From positions 1 to 35,961 of the forward strand of contig JAPPAV010000104.1 in NCBI GenBank assembly GCA_026705345.1: a stretch of DNA of 35,961 nt. Reading direction: 5' to 3'. The translations under genes and the position numbers were made by a program. Below are positions 1-8,281 of the stretch, piece by piece. A model generated the notes under the pieces. It saw only the letters and a program-made list of their open reading frames with translations. It did no database searches and was not told where the DNA came from. This DNA is from Gammaproteobacteria bacterium (lineage in GTDB: Bacteria > Pseudomonadota > Gammaproteobacteria > Pseudomonadales > Azotimanducaceae). Every line of letters begins with the position of its first letter. Position 1 is the stretch's first letter.

Positions 1-20
1 GGACGGGTCCTTGTGAATCA

Positions 21-112
21 CGCTCGATAGGAGCGCTTGGTATCGTATGCCTTCCCAACGCACTTGCGCCTGGGAAGGTCGAAGTCGCGTTCGGTGACCC
101 TGCAGGTTCACC
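21..112. other. Three consecutive dyad symmetries at the left edge
   Basis: The first 248 bases hold no convincing gene. Three inverted repeats follow one another. CGCTC/GAGCG at 21-25/31-35 encloses 5 nt. CCTTCCCA/TGGGAAGG at 50-57/71-78 encloses 13 nt. A 20-bp palindrome at 93-112 (GGTGA...TCACC) is broken by one mismatched pair. No T-run follows any of them, so they are not standard intrinsic terminators. They could be operators, a structured leader, or the 3' end of a transcript that starts outside the window. Confidence 0.4.
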
Positions 113-189
113 CAGCGCGTCGTGTTGAACGTGTTGCGGGCCGATTCCCGCGCCGTCGCCATCAGTATCAGACCGCTGTCGGTGACCTC

Positions 190-220
190 TTGAGCGGTGT
201 TTCGGAACCGCCTGCATAAT
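190..220 (+). promoter_or_regulatory. Weak candidate promoter for the methyltransferase gene
   Basis: TTGAGC at 190-195 and CATAAT at 215-220 are separated by 19 nt, longer than the optimum of 17. A good ribosome binding site, GGGAG at 238-242, lies 6 nt before the GTG start at 249. The promoter call is tentative and the ribosome site is firm. Confidence 0.3.
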
Positions 221-248
221 CTACCGACAGAACGACTGGGAGTAGCAC

Positions 249-914
249 GTGTCCAGCCACACCATCGAAATCACACAAACCCTTTACGACTATCTGCTCA
301 CGAACGGCACGCGGGAGTCGGCGGTGGCCCGGGAACTGCGTGCCCATACCCTTGCCGCGACGCGCGCGCACCGGATGCAGGTGTCCCCCGAGCAGGGCGC
401 TTTCATGCAGTTGCTGGTGAGGCTCCTCGGCGCCCGGCGCACGCTGGAGGTCGGTACCTTCACGGGCTACAGCGCCTTGGTCGTGGCCGAAGCGCTGCCG
501 GACGACGGTCGTCTCATTGCCTGCGACGTGTCCGAGGAATGGACCGCGATCGGGCGACCGTTCTGGGAGCGGGCAGGGATCGCCGAGAAGATCGACCTGC
601 GCCTGAAGCCGGCGCTCGACACCTTGGACGAACTGATCGCGGCGGCGGAGGCGGACTCCTTCGACTTCGCCTTCATCGACGCCGACAAGGCCAACTACGA
701 TGACTACTACGAGCGGTGTTTGACGTTGCTGCGGCGCGGCGGCGTGATCGGCATCGACAACGTGCTCTGGGGCGGCCGCGTCGCCGACGAACGGGCACGG
801 GACGAGGATACGCGCGCCATCCGGGCGTTGAACCTGAAGGTCAACGCCGACGAGCGCGTCGATGCCGCCATGCTGCCGATTGGCGACGGTCTCACCCTCG
901 CGCTCAAACGATGA
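249..914 (+). CDS. Class I SAM-dependent O-methyltransferase (caffeoyl-CoA OMT-like family)
   Basis: A 221-residue protein of the size and layout of the Methyltransf_3 family, which transfers a methyl group from S-adenosylmethionine to a phenolic or similar hydroxyl. The SAM loop EVGTFTGYSA is at residues 67-76. The motif DADK is at 144-147 and DNVLWGG at 170-176; by family precedent D144, D170 and N171 bind the divalent metal. The start is the GTG at 249, preceded by GGGAG at 6 nt. Its TGA stop overlaps the ATG of the esterase gene (ATGA at 911-914), so the two genes are probably translated together. The natural acceptor cannot be read from the sequence; bacterial members are often promiscuous catechol methyltransferases. 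Confidence 0.92.
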   Translation: MSSHTIEITQTLYDYLLTNGTRESAVARELRAHTLAATRAHRMQVSPEQGAFMQLLVRLLGARRTLEVGTFTGYSALVVAEALPDDGRLIACDVSEEWTAIGRPFWERAGIAEKIDLRLKPALDTLDELIAAAEADSFDFAFIDADKANYDDYYERCLTLLRRGGVIGIDNVLWGGRVADERARDEDTRAIRALNLKVNADERVDAAMLPIGDGLTLALKR

Positions 915-1564
915 TGACCCTCGAGACGGTCGAACTGCAACCCGACGGCGGTAGCGCCGGGACCGTGATCTGGCTGCACGGGCTGGGCGCCGACGGGCAC
1001 GACTTCGAGCCCATCGTGCCGATGCTCGAACTCGACGCGGCGGTGCGGTTCGTGTTTCCCCACGCGCCGGTGCGTCCGGTGACCATCAACGGCGGCATGG
1101 AGATGCGGGCTTGGTACGACATCGACCCGCGAAGTCCGCTCTCCGGCAGCGACGATATCCGGGCATCGGGCGATGCGATCGAGGAGCTTGTACTCGCCGA
1201 GGAGGGTCGGGGCGTGCCGCGTTCGCGCATCGTACTTGCGGGTTTCTCGCAGGGCGGCGTCGTCGCGTTGCACCTGGCGTTGCGGTCCGAGACGCGGTTC
1301 GCGGGGGTGATGGCACTGTCGACCTACGTACACGACCACGAGAACCTCGCCGATCTCATCAGTTTCGCGAGCATCGATACGCCGATTCTCATGGCCCACG
1401 GCCAGATGGACCCGATGATCCCCATCACCCGCGCCATCACCTCCCGGGAGGCCTTGACCGGTTTGGGCTACGACGTGCAGTGGCACGAATACGGGATGGG
1501 CCATGAGGTCTGCCCGCAGGAGATCGCCGACATCGCACGTTGGCTCGACGCCAGCCTGTCCTGA
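911..1564 (+). CDS. Phospholipase/carboxylesterase-family serine hydrolase
   Basis: A 217-residue alpha/beta hydrolase of the Abhydrolase_2 family, cytoplasmic since no signal peptide is visible. LHGLGADG at residues 22-29 is the oxyanion region. The nucleophile elbow GFSQGG puts Ser113 at the active centre, with Asp167 (in GQMDPMIP) and His198 (in GMGHEV) completing the triad. Family members hydrolyse short-chain esters, lysophospholipids or acyl thioesters. The reading frame continues upstream of 911, but only the ATG at 911 gives a normal N-terminus. That ATG overlaps the methyltransferase stop, so the pair is likely one transcript. The gene converges on the ATPase gene with a 32-nt gap that contains no obvious terminator. 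Confidence 0.92.
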   Translation: MMTLETVELQPDGGSAGTVIWLHGLGADGHDFEPIVPMLELDAAVRFVFPHAPVRPVTINGGMEMRAWYDIDPRSPLSGSDDIRASGDAIEELVLAEEGRGVPRSRIVLAGFSQGGVVALHLALRSETRFAGVMALSTYVHDHENLADLISFASIDTPILMAHGQMDPMIPITRAITSREALTGLGYDVQWHEYGMGHEVCPQEIADIARWLDASLS

Positions 1565-1596
1565 CCCTGAGGACCACCTAAGCGGCACACGTTCGG

Positions 1597-2742
1597 TCAG
1601 CGCCTCGTCAACTTGCCGCCCCACAGCTCGTCGAGGAAGTTCGCCCAAGGCATGATGCGAATGCCATCGACGGTTCTCGGCGTGGACTCCATGCACGCGA
1701 CGATGTAGCCCTCGAACAAGCCCTCGTCTCGCAACGCGACCAGACCGCGCATGTCGCGTTTGCCGACAACGCGTTTCGCCTTGACATCGACGGCGAGGTT
1801 GCCGACCAGGAAGTCCACTTCGATGTTCGATTTGGAACGCCAGTAGCGGGGCGTGTCGAGGCGGTGGTAGTCGCAGAACGCCTTGATCTCCTGGAAGACG
1901 AAGCTCTCGAAGGCGCTGTCGTACTCGGGGGTTCCCGGCGGCAGTCCGGTTCTGCCCTGGAGATGGCGGGCGAGACCGATGTCGAACAGGTAGTACTTCG
2001 CTGTCGAAATCGCCTTGCGCTTGGACGTCTCCGCGAACGCGGGCACCTCGTGCGCGATCAGCGTGTCCTTGAGGATCTCGTAGTACTCGCGCACCGTGGA
2101 GACCGGAACCTGCGCGTCGTTCGCCATGTTGGTGAAGTTGATCATTTCGCCGTGCGCGAGCGCCGCGACTTCGAGGAAGCGGCTGAACGCGCCGACATTG
2201 CGGACGAGCGCCTCGGCGGCCACCTCCTCCTTCAAGTAGTCCCCGGCGTAGGCGGCGAGGTCCTCCTCGGGCGCGTCGGAGAAGTAGATAGGCGGCAAGA
2301 GGCCGTATTCCAACGCCCGGCGAAGTTCGAACCGGGTGCCGAGTTCCGTGCGCACGAAGGGATGCAGCCTGCGGGAACGAATTCTGCCGCCGAGCAGATT
2401 GACACCCCGCCGTCGCAACGACCGGGCGCTGGAGCCCGTCAGGAAAAAGCGGATGCCGTGCTCCTCGATCATGAGATGCACTTCGTTCAACAGTTCCGGC
2501 ATCCGTTGGATTTCGTCGATGACGATGGCGGAGGACTCCGGCGTCAAGGCTTCGCGGATCAGCGTCGGATTGCGCGACAGACGTAGGAACAGGCCATGGT
2601 CCAGCAGGTTGTACACCGGCAGCCCGTCAAGCTGCTGGCGGATCAGCGTCGACTTGCCGGTCTGGCGGGGACCGAACAACAGACAGGACCGTTGGTCGAG
2701 AATCTCACGGACGTTCAGGTAACGGGGAATCGGGCTGGGCAA
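1597..2742 (-). CDS. AAA-type ATPase with C-terminal DUF4143 domain
   Basis: A 381-residue protein with the common AAA_14 plus DUF4143 architecture. Walker A GPRQTGKST is at residues 24-32, Walker B VIDEIQ at 74-79, and the sensor-like LTGSSARSLR at 101-110. The C-terminal half contains EVDFLV...AVDVKAK, the acidic and lysine pattern of a PD-(D/E)xK nuclease-like fold, typical of DUF4143. The cellular role of this widespread family is not established; members are often mobile, single-gene units scattered in genomes. Here too it stands alone, on the opposite strand from both neighbours, with its own promoter (2774-2802). It is complete, with no frameshift visible. Confidence 0.9.
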   Translation of the reverse strand: MPSPIPRYLNVREILDQRSCLLFGPRQTGKSTLIRQQLDGLPVYNLLDHGLFLRLSRNPTLIREALTPESSAIVIDEIQRMPELLNEVHLMIEEHGIRFFLTGSSARSLRRRGVNLLGGRIRSRRLHPFVRTELGTRFELRRALEYGLLPPIYFSDAPEEDLAAYAGDYLKEEVAAEALVRNVGAFSRFLEVAALAHGEMINFTNMANDAQVPVSTVREYYEILKDTLIAHEVPAFAETSKRKAISTAKYYLFDIGLARHLQGRTGLPPGTPEYDSAFESFVFQEIKAFCDYHRLDTPRYWRSKSNIEVDFLVGNLAVDVKAKRVVGKRDMRGLVALRDEGLFEGYIVACMESTPRTVDGIRIMPWANFLDELWGGKLTRR

Positions 2743-2773
2743 AGTGCGACAATCAGCATCTTAGTTGTGGAAT

Positions 2774-2802
2774 ATCATGATAATCAGCGGCAGTTATGTC
2801 AA
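2774..2802 (-). promoter_or_regulatory. Promoter of the DUF4143 ATPase gene with overlapping palindrome
   Basis: Read on the reverse strand, a perfect TTGACA (2802-2797) is followed after exactly 17 nt by CATGAT (2779-2774). The predicted RNA start lies near 2767, about 25 nt before the ATG at 2742. A perfect 10-bp palindrome, TATCATGATA (2773-2782), covers the -10 element and could be a repressor site. The surrounding 50 bases are far more A+T-rich than the rest of the window. Confidence 0.55.
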
Positions 2803-2963
2803 AATGTCGGAAACGAGAGCCTCGTCCCGCAGGCAATCCCGGCGAGGCTGGGCTTGCCGATGACGCCGGTCGGTTTCAGCAAGGGCGTCGCCGTGGTTGC
2901 CGGAGTGACGCCCTGCAGCAGGCGTCGGCGAAGGCGCGTCGGACTGGCGCGTTCGATCAGCGG

Positions 2964-2969
2964 TATAAT
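2964..2969 (+). promoter_or_regulatory. Candidate -10 element of the argC operon
   Basis: A consensus TATAAT lies 27 nt upstream of the argC ATG, in the context GCGGTATAATCGCC. No good -35 is visible at the expected distance (2941-2946 reads GGACTG), so it may depend on an activator or extended contacts. It is the only strong -10 sequence before the six-gene chain. Confidence 0.45.
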
Positions 2970-2996
2970 CGCCGTGTTTCTGCCGATGCACCCTCC

Positions 2997-3947
2997 ATGT
3001 CCCTCCGTGTCTTCATCGACGGCCAGGCCGGCACGACGGGACTTGAACTCGCGTCCCGGCTAAAAAGCCATGCCCAGATCGACCTGCTCGCCATCGAGGA
3101 GAATCTGCGCAAGGATGCCTCGCGGCGGCGGGAACTGTTCGCCGAGGCAGACGTCGTGGTGCTCTGCCTGCCCGACGCCGCGGCCCGGGAGGCCGTCGAA
3201 CTCGCATCCGAAGCGCGCTTCCTCGACGCCAGTACCGCGCACCGAACCAGCGCCGGCTGGGTTTACGGACTGCCCGAACTCGAGCCGGGACAACGCCGAG
3301 CCATCCGCTCGGCCGACCGAGTTGCGAACCCCGGCTGCTACCCGACGGGCTTTGTGTTAAGCGTGCGGCCGTTGATCGACGATGGACTCCTGAGCGCCGA
3401 GGTGCCGTTGCGCCTGAACGCCGTGTCCGGCTTTTCGGGGGGCGGCAAGTCGATGATCGCCACCTACCGCGACTGCGATTCCGCCGCCTGGCGCCACCGC
3501 GCCTACGGCTTGGATCTGAACCACAAGCACGTGCCGGAGATGCGCCGCTACGCGAACACAAACCAGGCGCCCCTGTTCACGCCCGCGGTCGGCCACTACC
3601 CCAGCGGGATGCTGGTGCAGGTGGGCCTCTTCGCAACCGAATTAGCGCGCGGGGCGGCACCCGGCGACGTGCATCGCACCCTCGCCGAGCGCTATGCGGG
3701 CGAACCGTTCGTCCACGTCCATCCCTACAACCCCAACGACTTCTCGGACGACGGCTTCCTGTCGCCAACCGCGCGCAACGGAACGAACCACCTTGACGTG
3801 ATGGTGTTCGGCAACGATGAACAGGTCCTCATCGCGAGCCGCTACGACAACCTGGGCAAGGGCGCGGCCGGGGCCGCGGTGCAAAACCTCAATCTGATGC
3901 TCGGCCTGCCTGAAACGGCCGGACTTTGCGACGGGGCGAACGCGTGA
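2997..3947 (+). CDS. argC: N-acetyl-gamma-glutamyl-phosphate reductase, type 2
   Basis: This 316-residue enzyme makes N-acetylglutamate semialdehyde from N-acetylglutamyl phosphate with NADPH, the third step of arginine synthesis. The N-terminal nucleotide loop DGQAGTTG (residues 8-15) and the short length are hallmarks of the type 2 ArgC subfamily. The catalytic cysteine is Cys114 in ANPGCYPTG. GFSGGGKSMI and the HKHVPEM histidine region follow. The open frame extends back to 2796, but the ATG at 2997 gives the family N-terminus MSLRVFIDGQ. Its TGA stop overlaps the GTG of the next gene (GTGA at 3944-3947). It is the first gene of the coupled chain; the other arg genes are not in the window. 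Confidence 0.95.
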   Translation: MSLRVFIDGQAGTTGLELASRLKSHAQIDLLAIEENLRKDASRRRELFAEADVVVLCLPDAAAREAVELASEARFLDASTAHRTSAGWVYGLPELEPGQRRAIRSADRVANPGCYPTGFVLSVRPLIDDGLLSAEVPLRLNAVSGFSGGGKSMIATYRDCDSAAWRHRAYGLDLNHKHVPEMRRYANTNQAPLFTPAVGHYPSGMLVQVGLFATELARGAAPGDVHRTLAERYAGEPFVHVHPYNPNDFSDDGFLSPTARNGTNHLDVMVFGNDEQVLIASRYDNLGKGAAGAAVQNLNLMLGLPETAGLCDGANA

Positions 3948-5191
3948 CCGCACGGGAGGACTTGGAGGGACGTTTCGATTCCCTCAAGGGAGCGAACCTG
4001 AGTCTGGACCTCACCCGCGGCAAGCCGGCGGCGGAGCAACTCGACCTCGCCGATGAACTCGACGGCTACCTCGGTGGCGACTACGTGGCCGAGGACGGCA
4101 CGGACGTGCGCAACTACGGGATGCTGCGGGGTCTGCCCCAAGCCCGCGCCTTGGGCGCCCGACTGCTCGACGTAGCACCGGACGAGGTGATCGCCGGCGG
4201 CAACGCGAGCCTCACGCTGATGTTCTTCGTGCTCGACGCGGCGATGAACACGGGTCTCACCGGGATACCGTGGCGAGATGCCGGCCGGGTCAAGTGCCTG
4301 TGTCCGGTGCCCGGGTACGACCGCCATTTCGCGCTGGCCGACGCCTTGGGCATGGAACTCGTGAACGTGCCGATGACGGATGCCGGTCCGGACATGGACG
4401 TGGCCGAAGATCTGGTGGAGAACGATCCGGACGTGCGCTGCATATGGTGCGTTCCCAAGTACTCGAATCCGACCGGCTGCATCTATTCCGAGGAAACCGT
4501 TCGACGCCTCGCGGACCTGCCGCGCCGCCATGCCGGCAACGGCCAACAGCCTTTCCTCGTACTCTGGGACAACGCCTACACCGTTCATGATCTTACGTTC
4601 CCGCCGCCGGGGTTGACGCCGATCCTGCCTTTGGCCAAAGCCGCGGGTACCGAAGACTCGATCGCCATGTTCGCATCCACCTCCAAGATCACCTTCGCCG
4701 GCGGCGGCGTCGGCTTCGTGGGCGGATCGACAAATTTCCTCGACGCGGTGGACAAGCGGTTGTCGATTCTCATGGTCGGCCCGGACAAGGTGAATCAGCT
4801 TCGTCACGTGCGTTTCCTGGAAGGGGAACGCCTGGAGGCCCACATGCGCGCCCATGCGGAAGTCGTGCGGCCCAAGTTCGCAGCCGTGCAGCGAGGTCTG
4901 GGACGAGGCCTGGGCGGGACGGAACTTGCGACGTGGACGGATCCGAAGGGTGGCTATTTCGTCTCCCTCGACACGCGACCCGGGCTGGCAAAGGCCGTGG
5001 TGGCCTTGGCCGGCGAGCTGGGCGTCGCGCTGACACCGGCTGGCGCGACGTTCCCCCACGGACACGACCCGGAGGACCGCAACATCCGCATCGCGCCGAC
5101 GCTGGCGACTCTCGAGGAGGTCGAATCGGGAATCGACGTGCTCGCTCTCTGCGTCAAGGTCGCCGCGGCCAGACAGTCGAATCGGGCGTGA
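3944..5191 (+). CDS. PLP-dependent aminotransferase, aspartate aminotransferase-like (PF12897 type)
   Basis: A 415-residue fold-type I aminotransferase. The N-terminal LDLTRGKPAAEQLDL is characteristic of the atypical aspartate aminotransferase group known from corynebacteria and Deinococcus (PF12897, once labelled MocR-like). The cofactor lysine is K248 in STSKITFAGGG. DNAYTVHDL supplies the aspartate and tyrosine that contact the PLP ring, and PKYSNPTG is the substrate-side asparagine loop. The GTG start at 3944 overlaps the argC stop; a TTG at 3926 is possible but less likely. The neighbour argC suggests supply of aspartate or a transamination step in arginine synthesis. That is inference from position only. 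Confidence 0.9.
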   Translation: MTAREDLEGRFDSLKGANLSLDLTRGKPAAEQLDLADELDGYLGGDYVAEDGTDVRNYGMLRGLPQARALGARLLDVAPDEVIAGGNASLTLMFFVLDAAMNTGLTGIPWRDAGRVKCLCPVPGYDRHFALADALGMELVNVPMTDAGPDMDVAEDLVENDPDVRCIWCVPKYSNPTGCIYSEETVRRLADLPRRHAGNGQQPFLVLWDNAYTVHDLTFPPPGLTPILPLAKAAGTEDSIAMFASTSKITFAGGGVGFVGGSTNFLDAVDKRLSILMVGPDKVNQLRHVRFLEGERLEAHMRAHAEVVRPKFAAVQRGLGRGLGGTELATWTDPKGGYFVSLDTRPGLAKAVVALAGELGVALTPAGATFPHGHDPEDRNIRIAPTLATLEEVESGIDVLALCVKVAAARQSNRA

Positions 5192-6384
5192 CCTCGGATC
5201 CGCTAGCCGAACGGGACCCGGCCTTGGACGACGGCGAGGCCGTCGAGTTTTCGGAGTTGGCATTGCCGGAACCCATCATGGAGGCGATCGGCGATCTCGG
5301 CTTCGAACGTTGCACGCCCATCCAGGGCGAAGTGCTGCCCTATAGCCTTTCCGACTACGATGTGACCGGCCAGGCACAGACCGGCACGGGCAAGACCGCG
5401 GCATTCCTCATCACGATACTCGCGCGGCAGATCGAATTCCCGGCGGAGCGTCCGCTGCTCCCGGGCGGGGCGCGAGCGCTGGTGCTGGCGCCCACCCGGG
5501 AGCTGGCGCTGCAGATCGAGGCCGACGCCCGCGACCTGGCCAAGTACACGTCCACCCGGATCGTCTGCCTGGTGGGCGGCATCGACTACCAGAAGCAGAA
5601 GAATCTCCTGCGCGATGGTCCCATCGACATTCTCGTGGCGACGCCTGGAAGGCTTTTGGACTTCTGCGGCCAACGCCTCGCGAACTTGGGCCGGGTCGAG
5701 GTGCTGGTCATCGACGAGGCGGACCGGATGCTCGACATGGGCTTCATCCCGGACGTGCGCCGGATCGTCTACCAGACACCCCGCAAGCGGAGTCGCCAGA
5801 CCCTGTTCTTCAGTGCCACGTTCAACGACGACGTGATGAATCTCGCCGGGCAGTGGACGCTCGACCCCGAACACGTCGCGATCCGGCCCGAATCGCTTGC
5901 CGTCGACACCGTCGATCAGCGCTTCTGGACCGTGTCGCGGGACGCCAAGCGCCGGACCCTTCTCGACTTCGTGCGCAGGAACAAGCCGGACCACACGTTG
6001 GTGTTCGTGAACCGTCGCGACGCTGCACGCGGGCTCACGGGCTACCTGCAACGCCATGACGTCAAGTGCGAGAGCCTCGCCGGCGACATCCCCCAGCGCA
6101 AGCGGCTGGCGACCATGCGGCGCTTCAAGAACGGCGACACCAACCTCGTCGTGGCGACGGACGTCGCCGGCCGCGGCATTCACGTGGAAGGCATCAGCCA
6201 CGTCATCAACTACGACCTGCCGGAGGATCCGGAGGACTACGTGCACCGCATCGGTCGTACCGGTCGCGCGGGCGCGAGCGGAATCGCGATCAGCTTCGTT
6301 TCCGAAGACGACGCCTTCGACCTTCCGCCCATCGAGGAGTTGCTCGGCCACGGCATCAAGTGCACGTTGCCGGAGGTGGAATGA
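5188..6384 (+). CDS. DEAD-box ATP-dependent RNA helicase, RhlB-like
   Basis: A 398-residue RNA helicase with the full motif set. The Q motif runs from F21 to Q46 (ending CTPIQ). Motif I AQTGTGKT is at 63-70, Ia is PTRELALQ, and motif II DEAD starts at D176. Motif III SAT is at 209-211 and motif VI HRIGRTGR at 353-360. The region VGGIDYQKQKNLL and the short tail resemble RhlB, the degradosome-associated helicase, more than DbpA or DeaD. The C-terminus stops soon after the helicase core and lacks the basic extension of E. coli RhlB. The GTG start at 5188 overlaps the previous stop and its own stop overlaps the amidase ATG. An RNA helicase coupled to amino-acid genes is an unusual setting. Confidence 0.93.
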   Translation: MTSDPLAERDPALDDGEAVEFSELALPEPIMEAIGDLGFERCTPIQGEVLPYSLSDYDVTGQAQTGTGKTAAFLITILARQIEFPAERPLLPGGARALVLAPTRELALQIEADARDLAKYTSTRIVCLVGGIDYQKQKNLLRDGPIDILVATPGRLLDFCGQRLANLGRVEVLVIDEADRMLDMGFIPDVRRIVYQTPRKRSRQTLFFSATFNDDVMNLAGQWTLDPEHVAIRPESLAVDTVDQRFWTVSRDAKRRTLLDFVRRNKPDHTLVFVNRRDAARGLTGYLQRHDVKCESLAGDIPQRKRLATMRRFKNGDTNLVVATDVAGRGIHVEGISHVINYDLPEDPEDYVHRIGRTGRAGASGIAISFVSEDDAFDLPPIEELLGHGIKCTLPEVE

Positions 6385-7217
6385 GCCGCAAGACAAGCGT
6401 GGGAGTCGTGCAGATGTGTGCGACTTCGGATGTTGCGAAGAACCTCGACGCAACGCTGTCGCTGGTCGTCGAGGCGAGTCGGGCCGGGGCGGAGGTCGTG
6501 CTGGTCCCGGAGGCGTTCGCGTTCATCGGACGCGAACGCGACCGTTCGGCCTGGCTGGAAACACTGCCGGCAGGCGGCACCGCCACGCCGGGGCCGATAC
6601 TCGGCCGCTGCGCCGAGACGGCGCGGTCCACGGGGGTTCATCTCGTGCTCGGCGGTTTCCCGGAGCTGGCTCCCGACGGCCGCGCCTACAACACCTGCGT
6701 CCATCTGACCCCCGACGGCGGCGTCGCCGCCGCGTACCGGAAGATCCACCTGTTCGATGTCGATCTGGCTGACGGCACGCGCCTGCTCGAATCCCGCGCC
6801 ACCGCGCCGGGCGATCGTGCCGTGGTGACGGACACCCCGTTCGGGTCCCTGGGATTGACCGTCTGCTACGACGTGCGTTTCCCGTTGCTCTACCAGCGGC
6901 TCGCCGACTTGGGGGCGGTCGCGATCGCGGTGCCGAGCGCGTTCACCAAGACCACGGGCCGCGACCACTGGCACGTGCTACTTCGCGCGAGGGCCATCGA
7001 GTGCCAGTGCTACATCGTTGCGCCGGCCCAGCACGGCGACCACGGCCATCGTGGTCGTCAGTCCTACGGTCACGGCCTGATCGTCGATCCCTGGGGCGAC
7101 ATCGTCGCCGAGTGCGAGGGCGGCGACGGCTTCGCGATCGCCGACATCGACCCAGCCCGGGTCGCGGAAGTTCGCGGGCAACTGCCGAGCTTGGCCAATC
7201 GAGGTGAGTTCCGGTGA
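6381..7217 (+). CDS. Carbon-nitrogen hydrolase, Nit1/deaminated-glutathione-amidase type
   Basis: A 278-residue nitrilase-superfamily amidase with the catalytic Glu44 (PEAF), Lys121 (YRKIHLFD) and Cys162 (VCYDVRFP). The sequence KIHLFDVDL together with the DVRFPLLY cysteine block is typical of the Nit1 branch, whose known activity is hydrolysis of deaminated glutathione, a by-product of transaminases. That fits its position in an operon with two aminotransferases (the aspartate type and HisC): a metabolite-repair role is a reasonable inference. The ATG at 6381 overlaps the helicase stop, and its TGA overlaps the GTG of the membrane protein gene. The protein appears cytoplasmic. Confidence 0.92.
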   Translation: MSRKTSVGVVQMCATSDVAKNLDATLSLVVEASRAGAEVVLVPEAFAFIGRERDRSAWLETLPAGGTATPGPILGRCAETARSTGVHLVLGGFPELAPDGRAYNTCVHLTPDGGVAAAYRKIHLFDVDLADGTRLLESRATAPGDRAVVTDTPFGSLGLTVCYDVRFPLLYQRLADLGAVAIAVPSAFTKTTGRDHWHVLLRARAIECQCYIVAPAQHGDHGHRGRQSYGHGLIVDPWGDIVAECEGGDGFAIADIDPARVAEVRGQLPSLANRGEFR

Positions 7218-8281
7218 GCGGACGGGTCTCGTCCTCCAATCCACTGCTCGCACTCGCGGCGCTCGTCGTCGTCGCCGCCGGCATCAAGGCGGCGGAGCAG
7301 GTCATGGTGCCGTTCCTGCTGGCCGCGTTCATCGCCACGATCGCCGCAACGCCGGTATTCTGGCTGCAACGGCACCGCTTGCCCGTGGGCCTTGCCATCA
7401 CCGTGGTAGTGCTCTGCCTCATTGCCGTCCTGGTGGGCTTCGGGGCCATCGTGGCCGAGTCGGCCGATGCGTTCCGCGAGCGCCTGCCCTTCTACCAGGA
7501 ACGGGCGGTTGCCCTGCTCGAGCCCGTGCTGGCATTTCTCGGTGGACTCGGCGTCGAACTGTCTCCGGAACTGCTCGACCCCGGACGGGCGCTGGGTTTC
7601 GCCGGCGATGCGTTGGGCAGCCTCGGCAGCGTGCTCACGAACAGTTTCTTCATCCTGCTGGCGGTGGTCTTCATCCTGACGGAGGCGTGGAGTTTCCCGC
7701 GCAAGCTCGGGACCGTGCTGTCGCACCCGGAGCGCGATCTTCCCCATTTCAAGCGCTTCGCCGAGAAGCTCAACCGCTATTTCGCCATCAAGACCACGGT
7801 CAGCGTCGCCACCGGCGTGTTCGTGGGCCTGGCGATGTGGCTGCTCGGCGTCGACTTCCCGATTTTGTGGGGCCTGCTCGCGTTCCTGCTGAACTACGTG
7901 CCCAACATCGGCAGCGTCATCGCCGCCATTCCCCCGGTTTTGCTCGCGATCATGCAGTTGGGCCCGGTCAGTGCGATTGCCACGGCGGGTGTTTTCCTCG
8001 TCGTGAACGTGGTCATGGGCAGCGTCGTGGAACCCAAGTTCATGGGTCGGGAACTCGGCTTGTCGACGTTGGTGGTTTTCCTGTCCCTGGTGTTCTGGGG
8101 CTGGATGCTGGGTCCGGTGGGCATGCTGCTGTCGGTGCCGCTGACCATGACCGTGAAGATCGCCATGGAAGCCAATCCCTCCACCAACTGGATCTCACAC
8201 CTGCTCGATCCCGCGGATCCGCGCCGGGAAGCGGAGGACGAGGAGCCGGACGAAGACGGACACGCCGACCCGGAACGATGA
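7214..8281 (+). CDS. AI-2E family transporter (PerM/TqsA-like membrane protein)
   Basis: A 355-residue polytopic membrane protein. Two hydrophobic hairpins lie in the first 90 residues, followed by a soluble stretch (about 90-140) and a second cluster of membrane segments. The family signature PNIGSVIAAIPPVLLAIMQLGP and the block VEPKFMGRELGLSTLVVFLSL...GPVGMLLSVPL are clear. The C-terminus is an acidic cytoplasmic tail rich in Glu and Asp. The name comes from one E. coli member implicated in autoinducer-2 export; most homologues transport unknown substrates and some act as Na+/H+ antiporters. The GTG start overlaps the amidase stop and the TGA overlaps the hisC ATG. Confidence 0.92.
   Translation: MSGRVSSSNPLLALAALVVVAAGIKAAEQVMVPFLLAAFIATIAATPVFWLQRHRLPVGLAITVVVLCLIAVLVGFGAIVAESADAFRERLPFYQERAVALLEPVLAFLGGLGVELSPELLDPGRALGFAGDALGSLGSVLTNSFFILLAVVFILTEAWSFPRKLGTVLSHPERDLPHFKRFAEKLNRYFAIKTTVSVATGVFVGLAMWLLGVDFPILWGLLAFLLNYVPNIGSVIAAIPPVLLAIMQLGPVSAIATAGVFLVVNVVMGSVVEPKFMGRELGLSTLVVFLSLVFWGWMLGPVGMLLSVPLTMTVKIAMEANPSTNWISHLLDPADPRREAEDEEPDEDGHADPER

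Noticed and set aside
50-78. Intrinsic terminator from the CCTTCCCA/TGGGAAGG dyad
   Set aside because: There is no T-run on either side of the stem, so it does not have the form of an intrinsic terminator.
1597-2742. Defence or toxin-antitoxin system around the DUF4143 ATPase
   Set aside because: No partner gene is linked to it; both neighbours are metabolic genes on the other strand.
3842-5263. Long reverse-strand open frame (473 codons) opposite the aminotransferase gene
   Set aside because: It is antisense to a clearly coding gene with family motifs, lacks any recognisable domain and is the kind of frame that high G+C content produces. The same holds for 13250-14437 (+), 18057-19424 (+) and 25306-26595 (+).
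7214-8281. Proof of autoinducer-2 signalling
   Set aside because: The AI-2E family name derives from one member; no luxS or other quorum-sensing gene is in the window.
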